DNA of 64,000 nucleotides, taken from contig NC_081413.1 of NCBI RefSeq assembly GCF_030272615.1, positions 721,696,367 to 721,760,366 on the forward strand. The letters run 5' to 3'. The notes under the pieces are model-generated. The model had not been told where the DNA came from, did no database searches, and saw nothing but the letters and a program-made list of their open reading frames with translations. Positions 44,791-56,656 of the stretch are shown here, piece by piece (positions within the stretch are counted from its first letter, which is position 1; each line of letters begins with the position of its first letter). The position numbers and the translations under genes are program-made. The stretch is from Cryptomeria japonica. Its lineage: Eukaryota; Streptophyta; Pinopsida; Cupressales; Cupressaceae.

Positions 44791-45284
44791 AGATTTGTGG
44801 GCATTTGGTTGCTGCTCAGGATAGGCATAAGAAGTATGTTGATGCTCATAGAGTGGATTGTCAGTTTTCAATTGGCGACCGTGTGTTCTTGAGAGTGCAT
44901 CCGTGGAAGAGTCTGATCTGTTATGGAAACGGTTCCAAGTTGACACCTCATTTTGTAGGCCCTTTTGAGATCCTTGAGAGGATAGGACATGTAGCCTACC
45001 GTCTTGCCTTGCTGCCGAGTCTATCCCAAATCCATGATGTCTTTCATGTTTCTGTTCTTCGACCTTATCATCTTGATGTGACTCATGTTTTTGATTGGAA
45101 TGCTTTGCAGTTCGAGGATGGACAACTTTCCATGGAGCCCATGCACATTCTTCAATGATGAGATTTGACTCTCAGGGGTCATACCATCGACTAGGTAAGG
45201 GTCCTATGAGACCCAAGTGATGAGACCTCAGTGATGTGGGAAGATGTAGCGAAGATGAGAGAGCTTTATTCTTATCTGTTTTAG
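44791..45284 (+). pseudogene. Tekay-like integrase C-terminus with chromodomain-like tail
   Basis: This carries the GPY region (SIGDRVFLRVHPWKS, HFVGPFEILERIGHVAYRLA, HDVFHVSVLRPY). A tail follows whose frame, broken by four TGA/TAG codons, has the pattern DLTLRGHTID-VRVL-DP and ends at RELYSYLF with TAG at 45282. The equivalent tail in Tekay/Del elements is a chromodomain-type fold that steers insertion to heterochromatin. Assignment of the tail is by pattern and position. Confidence 0.65.
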
Positions 45285-45302
45285 GCTTCCAGGAGTAAGC
45301 CT

Positions 45303-45319
45303 AGGCTTGGGGAGGAGGA
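45303..45319 (+). other. Polypurine tract of the Tekay-like element
   Basis: TAGGCTTGGGGAGGAGGA (45302-45319) lies immediately before the 3' LTR's TG. Confidence 0.75.
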
Positions 45320-46951
45320 TGTAGTACCCCTCCTCGTTGAGACTCTTTTTGTATGTTTTTGATTGACTTTAGTTGACTGTTTAGTGGAACATTATTGTAT
45401 ATTGATTTAGCTTATATGCGATGTTATTTCATGCTTTATCTGGATTTGTGGTGTATGATTTTATGTTGTTTCTCAGTGCTTATGGTTAATGTTATTTTTA
45501 TGGATCATTATCATGGATTGACACTTTTACCTTATATGTGTGATGCGTTATTTATATGTTGAGTGTTTTCATGTGTATGGGATGCGAGGGGATGATTTTC
45601 CTTCACTCACTCCAGTGAGATAGGGAATGTCACGATTCTCCTTCATCAGTGTGTGTATCGTGTCTATATATATATTTGTCTATATGCATGTGTGGTTCTT
45701 TGGTGCAGGACATTGCAGGTACAAGTACCAGGTAGGTGCAGGTTATCAACTCCACCTGGTTTCACAGGTCTGAGTGTGCCTTATATGTCCGATGGGAGTG
45801 GAGGATATAGTTGTTGGACCCTATCTTGACCCGCAATTAAACTCATGTGAGTGTTGTCAGTCGGTTGTCTTTCCTGTCTGGCCGGTATGCGAGTCATAGT
45901 GCTTGGTTTGGTCATTTGTGAGTCATCATTTGATCATTTCTCATTTGTGTGTTTCTGTTTATTTTATCACTATTTAATTGAATGGATGATCCTATCTTAT
46001 GTTGTCGTAATTAGTTAATTATTATGCTCTTAAGGTTACTGATTGCTAGAATAATGGTTAAATGGCTTATTTTATTGTGTAAAATTGTATTAATATTTTG
46101 TGGAAGGAAATAAGTATTTGCCTTTCCATTTAAATGATAAATGCTTATGTTAAAGGAAAGTATTGTGAAAAAGGAAATGAAATATAAATAAAAGCTTTTC
46201 TTTTTACCTTTCCGTTTGACTTTTGCATTTTTATTGTTTTTGGAAAAAGGAGTAAATCTGATTGCTTTCTACTTTTTAAATATTTTAATCTGATTGGTGG
46301 AGAAAACTTTCAACCTAGAAAGTTTAGGTTGAAAATATTTTCCATATATTCCTGGAAGTTCACTGGAATGAGGAGACAGAAAATTTGGAATAGAAATTTG
46401 GAAAACCATTCTGAAAGAGGAGCTGGAATTGGATTTGGTTTGCAAGGATTGGGATTCTTCCATCATTTTGCTTGCTAGTTTGCTTCAAGGTTGTATAATC
46501 TCTTCTTGTTTGAAATTTAATTTTAAATTTTTCAGTTGCTTCCTATGTGTTAGAAAAATGCAAATCTTCTTGTAGATTCTTGTGGAATGATTGGAATGGA
46601 AGAAAGAGTGTTTGTTATTGTTGATTTTGTGAAACTCATATCATATGTTTGCATATAGGAAAGAAATGGTTCATTTCTCTATTTGTTGTTTGTTATTTGT
46701 TCTTGAAAATCAACTTCTTGATTTACCTCTTCTATTTGGAATAGAATGGATTAGATTTAGATTGCTATGTGCTTTCTAGTATCTAATTGCTCAAGATTTG
46801 GGGTTTATGCTAGCGAAAATTGTCTATTGCCTTTTGGTTGATGCAAGAAATCCTTCCTGTGCATGGAAGTAAGGAAATTTGATTTTAACCCTTCCCCTAT
46901 CTGTTGAATTCTTCATTATTGCCTAAATCTTTATTTATTGGGTTCTCGTGT

Positions 46952-47600
46952 GATTTTAATTCGCCATTTACCTTATTGGTAAATATCCATTTGAAATTTG
47001 GATTTGGCACTATGTGTGTGTGTGCCCATGAAATGAACTGGGGATGAATCGTTGTCATGTTAAATCGGTTTTATATGTTGTGGAGGCATGTATTTAAATT
47101 TAAATGTGGACCTTACCTTACCCCATGGCAGGCTAGTCCCACCACGCGGGTCGGTAGTGTCTGCTACCCGTAGGTAGTAGTACTACCGGTCGGTAGTACT
47201 GCTATGCAGTAGGACTGCTATCGGTCGGTAGCGGCTACTATCAGTTGGTAGCAGCTGCTACCAGTTGGTAGCAGTGCTACCAGTCAGTAGATTTTAATTC
47301 ACCATTTACCTTATTGGTAAATATCCCTTTGAAATTTGGATTTGGCACTGTGTGTGGGTGTGCCCATGAAATGAACCGGGGATGAATCATTGTCATGTTA
47401 AATCGGTTTTATATGCTGTGGAGGCATGTATTTAAATTTAAATGTGGACCTTACCTTACCCCGTTGTGGGCTAGTCCCATCACGCGGGTTGGTAGTGTCT
47501 ACTACCCATGGGTAGTAGTACTACCAGTCGGCAGTATTGCTACGTGGTAGCAGCACTACTGGCTACCGGTCAGTAGTGGCTACTACTGGCAGTAGCGGCT
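46952..47600 (+). repeat. Tandem duplication of about 337 bp in the 3' LTR
   Basis: TTTTAATTCRCCATTTACC through TTTAAATTTAAATGTGGACC and the following GGTAG array occur twice (from about 46952 and about 47289). The 5' LTR has this block once (from about 38166), so the copies arose after insertion or were lost from one LTR. Confidence 0.8.
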
Positions 47601-47800
47601 GCTACCGACAGTAGCAGCTGCTACTAATCGATAGGGTTGCTATCGGTCGGTAGGGCTGCTACCAGTTGGTAGTAGTGCTACTAGTCGGTAGTAATTGCTA
47701 TCGGTGGTAGCAACACTACTAGTCGGTAGGCTTGCTACTAGTGGTAGTAGTACTACTGGTAGGTAGTGTCTGTTGCCTTGGTAGCAGCACTACCATGGGT
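47150..47800. repeat. Expanded GGTAG/CTACC arrays in the 3' LTR
   Basis: Same design as 38360-38605, in two blocks separated by the duplicated AT-rich segment. Confidence 0.8.
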
Positions 47801-49604
47801 TGGCCTTAACCCCCACGTGACCTTGTACCCTTAGCGGTACAAATTTTTATGTGCTATGAATTTAATTTTTATTAAATGAAATATTTTAAAGTGGTTTTTA
47901 TGTTAAATAAAATAGTGATTTTTATTATGTGGTTTAATAAATTTATCTATGGAAATCAAGGCATGAATTGGTAATTCAAATTGGTTAATTTGGATATATT
48001 CTAGAAATGGATTAAAATGCCTATTAGGAATTCATGTTTTATTCTCTTGAATATTTAATGTGAATTCTATCCTTGATGGAATATTGATTTGGAAATTGAA
48101 TAGATGTGAATGTCATAAAGGAGTATTTTATTTAATTTTCAATCAATGAATTTGCAAGTGCTTATGATGCTGATTTTCTCAAAGATTGTCTGAGTGTGGA
48201 CTTAGTGAAATTAGCTTTCCATTGCAAAGAGTTGTATTGTGTTATTTCTGGTTTGTGGTTCAGTTATCCTACGGTGGCGTATTTGGTACCTTGACCAAGT
48301 GATATATGATGACTTCATTGTCTTAACCATTTAGTGTCTTTGCCTTATGGTTAACCAAGAGTCAATATGTCCTTGTTTTGACCACTTGTATTTGGATTGT
48401 GGTGTTATGGTTGTCTGCTCCACCATAGGGTCCTTGTGGAGTGACCATGTTTGTTTAGTGTCCTTTGAGAGAGTGTCTTTTGAATGGGGGATGCGCCCAA
48501 AGAGGTTGGCAGGATGACAAATCGAAAGTAAGATAATAAGTGATAATTTAATTAATTGATTAGGTGGGTAGTCAATAAACATTAAATAAGATATTGTACC
48601 TCGTGCATAGGTGAGTGCTTGTACAGGGCTCATAATGTAGTGAGAAGGCCTAGAATGGAAAACTGACCACCTTTTCTTCACAAAAGGCTAGTAGGGTCCG
48701 CATGAGACTTAGTTGGAGGCGGAGGTTCGTGAAAGGTTACCAGGATAGTGTGTCAGGACCTATGGAGGCCGACCATGGTAACCATCATAAACTATGTGAT
48801 GACACTCTCTCTTTAGGGTCACTTGTGTTTTGTGATGTTGATTCACTTGTGTGTGATGACATTTCACTTGCGTATTGCGATGTTGAGTCACCTAGATTAT
48901 TGTGGAGTCATATTGTGATGTCATGGTGTCATATTGTCTATCGACTATGCCATGCTTTTGCTTGTTTGAGGTTCCTCTGCTATCTCCTAGCACGGTTGGG
49001 TAATTCCATTTTGGGAATTACATGGTCGGGTGGTAGTGCCACTTCCCATTGGATGTTCTTGTTTGTACCTTCATGCAGGGATTGGCTTTGTAGGTGTTCC
49101 TTTGGTTCGTGACTCATGCTTATCTCATGGTTGGAGATTATTGTTATTTGGAGACCTGTGTTGTCATTGTATCATGATCTTATGTAACCTTGTATTTGGT
49201 TAAGTTGTAAATTTATATGTATATTGAGAGCCATGTATTGGAAGAGCAATGCAATCCTATGTTTGAGATGTCATTTACTAGTTTCCTTTATGATATGTGT
49301 AAATGCTTATTGAAGAGAAACTATGTTGTATCCTTTCAATATTTCAGTGGTGTATCTGTTATTGCATATGGCTTCTTATGTTCATTGTATTAATGATAGA
49401 TTATTGGGTTAATCATAATTGTGGAATTTATCTTTTGGTTAATTCTTTGTTGGTAACCCTTAAGGAGTTCTAGTGTAAGTCTTCCGCTTGTGTTGTTATT
49501 GTGCTATGTGGTGATTAATGCACTTGATATGTTTATACTTAAAAAAAAAATCGTTTCACCCTTGTTGTAGGTTTTTCCTTCGGGGTTCCTGGTGGGGCAT
49601 TACA

Positions 49605-50455
49605 CAACCTTTCCCTTTGTACTAACCTCTATCTCCCCTCTCCATCTCTCTACATACCTCTATATCCCTCCCTCTCTACCTCTATTTATCTACATAAATA
49701 TCCCTCTCTCTCACTCTCTCCTTCCCTCTCTTTTTCTCTTAATCTCACTCTATGTCTCCCCCAAGATTTATACCTATCTCTCCCTATTACTCTCCATGTC
49801 TCCCCTCTCTCTATCTCTCTTTATCTCACTTCCCTCTCTAGCCCAAGATCTAGACATCTTTCTACCTCTCTCTCGCTCTCTCTCTTTGCATACCTCCCTT
49901 TCACTCCCTTTATTTTTGTACATAGATCTCCTTCCCTCCTCTCTCTCCCCTTCTATGTCTACTTATATATTTCCTATGTACCTATATTTCTCTAAATAAT
50001 ATTCATCTCACTCTCTCTCTCTCTCTCTATTCATACATCTCTCATTACTTCCCTCTACCTCTCTACTGACCCATCTATCTATACTCTCTATCTCCCCTCT
50101 CCGTTTCTATATTTATCTCCTCTATCTCTATCCATCTATCTTATCTCCTACTCTCTTTATCTCTCCTCTCCCTCTCTCTACCTACGTCTCTTTCCATCCC
50201 TCTCTACTTTTATCTCCCCTAACTATCTAACTCCTTCCCTCCATACAACTATTTATCTCACCTCGCTCTCTCTCTCCCTTTCTCACTCTCCCTCCCTCCC
50301 TCCCATCTCCATACTCTCGCTCTCTAACTACTTATCTCTATCTACCCTACCTCTCCTTCCCTCCCTCTCTTTGAATACCTCTCCTTCCCCCCTACTCCAA
50401 CTCTCCCCTCCACTTTTGTCTATCTCACCTCTCTCTATCTATCTAAATACCTATA
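49605..50455 (+). repeat. CT-rich composite repeat, copy B, pyrimidine arm up to the palindrome axis
   Basis: It resumes after the Tekay-like element (CAACC, then TTTCCCTTTGTACTAACCTC, matching copy A near 33000). Nearly all C/T. Together with 50456-51089 it forms a long inverted repeat. Confidence 0.75.
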
Positions 50456-51044
50456 TAGAAAGAGAGAGGTGTATAGAGGGAAGGAGAGAGATAGAGAGAG
50501 ATGATATAGTCAGAAGTGGACTGGAGATTTGGAGCAAGGGAGGGAAGGAGAGGTATTCAAAGAGAGGGAGGGTAGATAGAGACAAGTAGTTAGAGAGAGA
50601 GAGAGAGAGTATTAAGATGGAAGGAGGGAAGGGGTAGAGAAAGGGATGGAGAGAGAGATGAGAAATATAATAGTATGGAGGGAAGAAGGTAGAGAGCTAG
50701 GTGAGTTAAAAGTAGAGAGAGATTACAAGAGAGGTAGGTAGAGAGAATGATAGGGGAGATAAAGAGTGTGAGATAAAGAAGAATAGAGAGGGAAGGAGGA
50801 AGTAAGAGAGAGATAGAGAGGTAGAAATCAAGATTTGTGTAGATGAATAGATGTAGGGAGGGAGGGAGAGAGGTATAGGTATGTGGATAGAGAGAGAGGG
50901 GAGATAGGGAAGTAGAGACAGATCATGGGAGGGTGGGACAAGGAGAAAAGGAGAGAGAGAGAGGGGGAGGGGTATGTAGAGAAGTAGAGGTAGGGAGGGA
51001 GAGGGGATGTATGTAGGGAAACAAATAGAAGTGATATAGATAAC

Positions 51045-51084
<40 letters not shown>

Positions 51085-51089
51085 TTTGG
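50456..51089 (-). repeat. GA-rich arm of the palindrome
   Basis: Blocks mirror the CT side: GGTATTCAAAGAGAGGGAGG (50552) against CCTCTCTTTGAATACC (50364-50379), GTAGTTAGAGAG (50586) against CTCTCTAACTAC (50320), and TATGGAGGGAAG (50675) against CTTCCCTCCATA (about 50233). It ends in GA runs at 51043-51083, where a truncated retroelement begins. Confidence 0.75.
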
Positions 51090-51095
51090 GTATGC

Positions 51096-51980
51096 TTTCT
51101 AATTGAATCTCTTGGATTACCAAGTTCCTTCTGCTAAGGACATCTACAACTTTATTGGCCACTCCCTTCTTATGCTTGATAGTGAATGTGAAAGCTTGAA
51201 GGTACTCCATCCATTTCATGTGTCGGTGGTTGAGTTTCTCTTGCTAGTTCAAAAAACTTAAAGCATGGTTGTCAGTGTAAACAACAAATTCCATCGGTAA
51301 TAGATAATGCCTCCATTTCCTAAGAGATTGTACGAAGGCATACATCTCTAGATCATAGGTTGAATACTTCTATTTTGCTTCATTTAATTTCTCACTAAAA
51401 AAGGCCACAGGCCCACCCTCCCGACTCAAGACTCCTCCTATAGCTTTTTTAGATGCATCACATTCAATAGTGAATACCTTGTGAAAATTAGGAAGGACTA
51501 AGATCTTTTGTTCTGCAATCTTTGTTTTCAAATACTCAAAAGACTTGTTGGCTTCATCATTCCAAGAAAATTGACACTTTCTTCCACCCTTAATGGTATC
51601 TATCGTAGGAGCACTAACCCCACTGAAATTTCTTATAAACTTCCTATAAAAACTTGCTAAGCCATGGAAACTTTTTACCTCACTTGTAGATCTAGGTGTG
51701 GGCCAATTGAGGATTGCCTCCACCTTCGATGGATCCATTCTCAGATTACCTTGGGAAACAAAAAATCCAAGAAACACCAATTCCTCCTACAAGAAGACAC
51801 ACTTGTCCAAGTTGACCTTCAACTGCTCCTCATGCAACCTTTTCCATACCAAATCCAAATGCATTAGATGTTCATTTTTATCCTTACTGAAAATCAATAT
51901 ATCATCCAAGTATACTACCACAAAATGATTGATAAAGGGTTTAAGAACCTCATTCATTAACCTCATAAAGGTACTAGGGG
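51096..51980 (-). pseudogene. Old chromovirus: RT C-terminal half and RNase H
   Basis: The minus strand gives [20 protein letters not shown] leading into the catalytic [12 protein letters not shown] near 51890-51920. Then come a frame change near 51785, FLGFFVSQGNLRMDPSKVEA, KSFHGLASFYRKFI, and RNase H with FTIECDASKKAIGGVLSREG. The end of RNase H (MKWMEYLQAFTFTIKHKKG, VDVLSRR) lies at 51100-51219, after which the frame runs into the GA tract. No integrase follows. Confidence 0.8.
51976..51980. repeat. Target-site duplication AGGGG (left copy)
   Basis: The matching copy is 55005-55009. Both fall within the RT codons for the N-A-P-S motif, which is restored as one motif when the insertion is ignored. 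Confidence 0.85.
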
Positions 51981-54900
51981 TGTTGGGACCTATTAAAATC
52001 ATGCTAATTTTGGTGACCCAATGAGGCCTTGTTTTATGGATTTCTCTTCGCGGGTTTGTTTTATGGTAAGGCAAGATCCTTATTGTAATTCGCTTTGAAC
52101 TTGAACCCTTGAACCATTTTGGTTCAAGGTTCAATCGTTTCTCCTGCTTGTGTCATGTCTTTGTAATATTTTTTAGTAAGCATGTGAGAATGAGTTATGT
52201 TTGTTTTGAACCATTTGCTAATCAGTTCAAGGTTCATGGTTCATTGTGTCCCTTTCTTTCACTAAAGGTCTTTTCTTCTTATTTTTCCACTTAAGCGGAA
52301 GGGTTTGTGTGTCATCAAGAGGGCCTTGCTTTTTTATGTCTAGGCCTGGGTGGGTTCTGTTAAATTTTGATTTTCGCCTAATTCTTATGTTTTTCCTATG
52401 TATCTATTAGGCTTCCTAAAGATCAAGCAGGTTCTTGTTGATCTCAAAGTTGTTGCTATACCGCAACCTAGAAGTGCTCGATGGTAATTCATCGCGACAT
52501 GGCGACTAAGTGGTGGGACCCACCGGAAAAGGCTAAGGCGAACCTTTAATCCCACATTGGCTGTAGGGAGGAGCATTTCAGTATTTATATGCAAGGCCAC
52601 ATATATCTTAAGTGTCAAAGCTTACGAGCTTTTGGCAAGTGGTGGGCCCCTCCGCATTCGCATGCATCTCAGAGCAACTTAATTTTGCAGTGAAAGGAGG
52701 AATTAAACAGCGATCAGGTTGCACAAGATCGGATGATGGTCACTATACCACAAGATGAAAGTGCTTAGTTGTTAACAGCCACAACTTTGTGATAAACCAC
52801 TAGTGATGAACCATGGCCAACAGTTAATGCAGGTGGTTAAGGTAGGTGGTTCATTCCAGCAGTTGGTGAAGGCATCGATAAAACTACGGTTTCGATGAGA
52901 CACAAAAATGGATAGCCGAAGAGGAATTTTCGCCGAAAGTTTGAAGCTGAGAAAGCCAAAGGAGATGGTGGGTCTAGTGGAGATGATATGGTAGAGGAGA
53001 CTGCTTCCAGATGGATCAGGTGGTGAACTAGAGGTTGACAATTGGCTGGCTTGATTGGACGGGTGGAGCCCACGTAAATCCCAGAGCAAATCCAGAGATT
53101 CCATGAGGTGACCCCGTGGCATAAGCAAGAGCTATTCAGAGATGGTAAAGGCTGAGCGAGTTAGGAAGGATCAACGACCAGGCGAGATGATCTAATGGTT
53201 GTCACCATGTAGCCATGTGAAAGTGATCACCAAATATCCCATGCGACTTGGCGACAAAGCACATGCGCTAAATGTGAAGCGGCCTAGGTGTTAAGGATTG
53301 AGTAGCTTAAGGGAAGATCTACAGTCGTCGCTATACCACTATGTGAAAGTGCCTGATGGTTATCACCTACGACATAGTGACTGACCAGGTGGCAGGTGTT
53401 GTGGTTGTCTAGATGGATCCAGGGGTAAGTCAGGATGTGCCACATGTCAGGCCCGCCAGAAGAGAAAGTGATAAAGGGAGCTGCTCAGCCAAGGTATAGA
53501 ATGGGAAAGTCAGGAAGATCAAAGGTGATCCAAGGGAGATCAATGACTGTTGCCAAGTCACAACATGAATTTTCTTGATGGCTAAAGGCCGTGACTTGGT
53601 GACTACGAGGTGGGGCCCGATAGAGAAGAAGAGCAGTCTGGAGGAAATAAAGAACAAGCAAGCTGAGAAAGAAACAAAGTTTTATTCTAGCAGTGAACCC
53701 AGGTGGTGCTGAGGTGGCAGGATAAGGACCCTAGTAATGAATCAGATGGTGCCATGTGGCAGGGAATGCTTGATAGATGTCTACACAGAAAAATTCAAAG
53801 ATTTGAATATGATTTTAGACTGTGGTGGAAAGGTAGAAAATTAAATGACCGTTCTACAAAAAGATTGGTGGCTGAGGGATTTATTTTTTGCCCAATATAT
53901 AAGTGTTATATATTGTTGGAAAGCTCAGAATCCAAGGAATCTGATTTTGTAGTCAAGTGTAGCCCATGGAAAACATTTTTGGGGTAGTTACCTCAGGATC
54001 TCAGATTAGATTTTTCAGTCAGAGAGATTGGATGTTCTGCAGGCCAAGTTGTGCAAGACAGTTATTGCTGAAGGGTAGGGTAGTTGTTATTGTCAGAGAA
54101 TGAAATATGATTTTTGTCCTCCCTGCCTTCTTATTCGAGAGTCTTCTCATTTTGTAAGGGTTCTATATTTTTGTGAGCTAGGCTCTTGAATCTCGGTTTC
54201 CAATTCTGAGCTTTTTTGCCAAATTTGTAATACAATATCCCTTTTCAATAAATAGAGTGTCTTCTTGTTGTTAATGTTTTCTGTTGCAGGTCACATATAT
54301 GTAAGGCATATATACAGTTTATTGGATTGTCTCTAGGCCTTCTCTTATTTTCAATAAATCCATTCTTCAAGGGAGTTTGGGTTTATCTTCTCAAAATGGG
54401 AGTGTAGTGGTTGTTCCTAGGTACTCTTCAAGGAAGAGTTTAAATTCTATGAGCAATCATTTTGGATTTAGGATAATGTCTATATATGTATGATCCTTTG
54501 TTTGAAGTTTAGAATGTATTAATATCAGGCATTAATACATGGATATCTTTTCCAATAAATTGGATTTGTAATGGAAGTTTCCATTTTCAGTTTGATGTAT
54601 GACTCCATGCCCTTGGATAAGGCATTGGTCTTGTAGATTCTGGGGATTCTCAGAGATTTTAAAATATCAAGTATCCATTTTTTTTATGTCTGTAGTTTTA
54701 GTTTGTCCCATCTATCTCATGCTCCAATCTTGTTGAGATGTCAATATAGATCTAGCCCATCTGTAGTAACCTCCATGTTGTTGAGCCCTGTGAGATTAAT
54801 CTGCTTTTATTGATGCCATATGTCTCTAAATGGTTTTATTCTATGCATCAAAGGTACACCCACCTAGGTTTTGTAGAGCTTGAAGTGTAGAAGGATTCAT

Positions 54901-55004
54901 ATGCTTGTTATGTTGTCCGAGCCCTGAAGATTTTCATTGATTGAGATTGGCTATCTCATAGATAGTTTGCAGGTGAACTTGGTTTGCTCATTTTGAGAAC
55001 AACA
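51981..55004 (+). mobile_element. Solo LTR or non-autonomous element of 3,024 bp
   Basis: TGTTGGGACC...TGAGAACAACA with AGGGG on both sides. No primer site, domain or internal LTR pair is seen, so a solo LTR is the simplest reading. The left 1.6 kb has five diverged, hairpin-like repeats (52453-53605). The right part has a CAATAAATAGAGTG block (54245) and an AT-rich end. A frame at 53703-53984 looks accidental. Confidence 0.75.
52453..53605. repeat. Five dispersed hairpin-like repeats inside the 3-kb LTR
   Basis: Copies of about 50-55 bp start near 52453, 52742, 53203, 53328 and 53550. They share a pattern CTATACCRCAA..AAGTGCYTGATGGTTA followed by a reverse-complementary end such as GACATAGTGACT. 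Example arms: CCAAGTCAC (53553-53561) with GTGACTTGG (53591-53599). Confidence 0.65.
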
Positions 55005-55470
55005 AGGGGCATTGGAAAGCCCAAATGGCATTACCATCCATTCAAACAAGCCTTCATTAGTTTTATATGTTGTCTTCCATTGGTCTCCATCTCTAATCCT
55101 AATTTGGTGATAGACACTTTTCAAGTCTATTTTGGAGTAGTACTTGGCCCCTCCTAGACAATCCATCAAATCCTCTATTCTCGGCATTGGGAATCTATAT
55201 CTGATTGTTATCCTTTTGATAGCCCTAGAGTTAGTACACAACCTCCATGTCCCTTCTTTCTTAAGAGGAGCTAACACTGTCGGGGCTGCACATGGGCTTA
55301 TACTCTTTCTAATGAACCCTTTCTCAAGTAACTCTTGGATCTGTCTTGCAACTTCTGCATTTTGTTCAGGGGTCAGTTTATAGGTTGTCTTGTTAGGTAA
55401 GATAGAACCCTGTATAAGGTCTATGAAATGACTAATTTCTCTTTGAGGTGGTAGAGTATCTGTGGTACTG
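55005..55470 (-). pseudogene. Old chromovirus: RT N-terminal half
   Basis: Minus-strand frame with ISHFIDLIQGSILPNKTTYK, LLEKGFIRKSISPCAAPTVL, LKKEGTWRLCTNSRAIKRIT, KYYSKIDLKSVYHQIRIRDG and WMVMPFGLSNAP: the fingers and first catalytic Asp of a chromovirus reverse transcriptase. It is cut by the 3-kb insertion at N-A-P and, on its N-terminal side, by the 1.18-kb solo LTR. Confidence 0.85.
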
Positions 55471-55475
55471 TCTAC
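55471..55475. repeat. Target-site duplication TCTAC (left copy)
   Basis: It matches 56657-56661. Ignoring the insertion rejoins the polyprotein frame at ..GIVVD/STTDTLPP... Confidence 0.85.
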
Positions 55476-56656
55476 TGTTGGCATGCTTGATGATTGATGT
55501 TGTGATTGTCATTGATGGACACACACTTGTTATGAGATCACTTTGTGAATGTATGAATTATGCTCAACTGGTAATTGTTCCTAACCGGTATCATGTGTTA
55601 GTCTTTAGACTATCGGTATTTTGCAGAAAGTGGTTACCTATCTCAAGTGGTATGTTGACCCCAAGTGGTTTGAGGATCTCAAGTGGTACGAAGGATCAAG
55701 GTGGTGGAACACATATTTCCCTGTCTTCATTTTTGCCAAACTGGCAACCGGTGTTTTGCGTAAATCAGTATTTTGTATGAACTGGTAATACTCTATGATG
55801 AGTTACCAACCAGCATTTTGTGATGAGTTACCATCCACCGATTGTTTGATGGTGCGAACACTTTGGTGGTGCTTTTTGTGTCGTGTTACCAAATATGTCT
55901 AGATGCACTGAACCTAGGAAATTGGACTGTAATCCTATTGGACTGACATGAAAAGAGATTCCTTTAATAAGGACATCATGTCTAGGGTTTTAGTGATGTT
56001 AGGTTTTTGAAAATAGTTGATGAGTTTTTGTAAGGATGATCAGAGAAGAGAAGTTTAGGTCTGCAAGAGAAGGCAGAGTATGAATGTGTTGAAGACTGAA
56101 GTAATGCTAGATTGCATTAAGAATGAGCTACCAAGGATCTAACCAAGCAACCTGTGATATTTTCTAGATCATTTACTTGTTGATTACTCACATCTTTGAC
56201 AAGTTAGAAACCCTTAACCGGGTAGGCCCAGAAAATCCTTTGTAAACCCTCTAACAAGGTGGTGCACATCTGTGTATCTAAAATCCTCTAGCAAGGTAGT
56301 CTTTAATCGGACTTGTCTCCTAACAGAGATTGAGATTCCTAATAGGATCTGTTCTGGTAAAGAACATTGTATGACCATAACTGGTCTGACCTTAACCGGT
56401 CTGGTTTCTATTCTACAAATAGTTACTTGTGAGTTTCATCTCACCATGGTTTTTCCCGTTTTGGTTTCCACATCAAATATCTTGTGTTATGGTGTTATTG
56501 CTCCTGTGGGTGAATGCCTTATTTGCTATTTGGTTTGCATGTGTGTTAACCAGTTTGTTTGTTAAACTGTTTTACCAGTTTACTACTATACTATTTAAGT
56601 GTTTAAGTTCAGTGTCTTTCGATATACTAATTCACCCCCCCTCTTAGTATTCATCA
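55476..56656 (+). mobile_element. Solo LTR (1,181 bp), copia-like family
   Basis: It begins TGTTGGCATGCTTGATG and ends ACCCCCCCTCTTAGTATTCATCA, with TCTAC on both sides. It contains many ACCGGTTAA/AACTGGT-type words (55560-56600). The terminal pyrimidine block resembles that of the 35211-36465 LTR, suggesting related families. No protein domain is seen. Confidence 0.8.

Larger units (their letters stand above)
36559..49604 (+). mobile_element. Tekay/Del-like chromovirus (Ty3), 13,046 bp, inactive
   Basis: Both LTRs (3,870 and 4,285 bp), an initiator-Met tRNA primer site, gag, protease, RT, RNase H, integrase and a polypurine tract are present in the normal order, with a perfect CAACC duplication. 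Gag-pol is full of stops, mostly TAG in place of CAG and TGA in place of CGA, and key catalytic residues are lost. The long LTRs, Met primer and a C-terminal tail after the integrase fit the Tekay/Del clade of chromoviruses. Confidence 0.88.
45320..49604 (+). repeat. 3' LTR of the Tekay-like element
   Basis: TGTAGTACCCCTCCTCG...GGGGCATTACA. It is 415 bp longer than the 5' LTR. Most of the excess comes from a roughly 337-bp tandem duplication beginning near 46952 and 47289 and from expansion of the GGTAG/CTACC array. Confidence 0.88.

Noticed and set aside
53703-53984. 94-residue plus-strand frame in the 3-kb LTR
   Set aside because: No recognised domain; it lies wholly inside an LTR bounded by a TSD.
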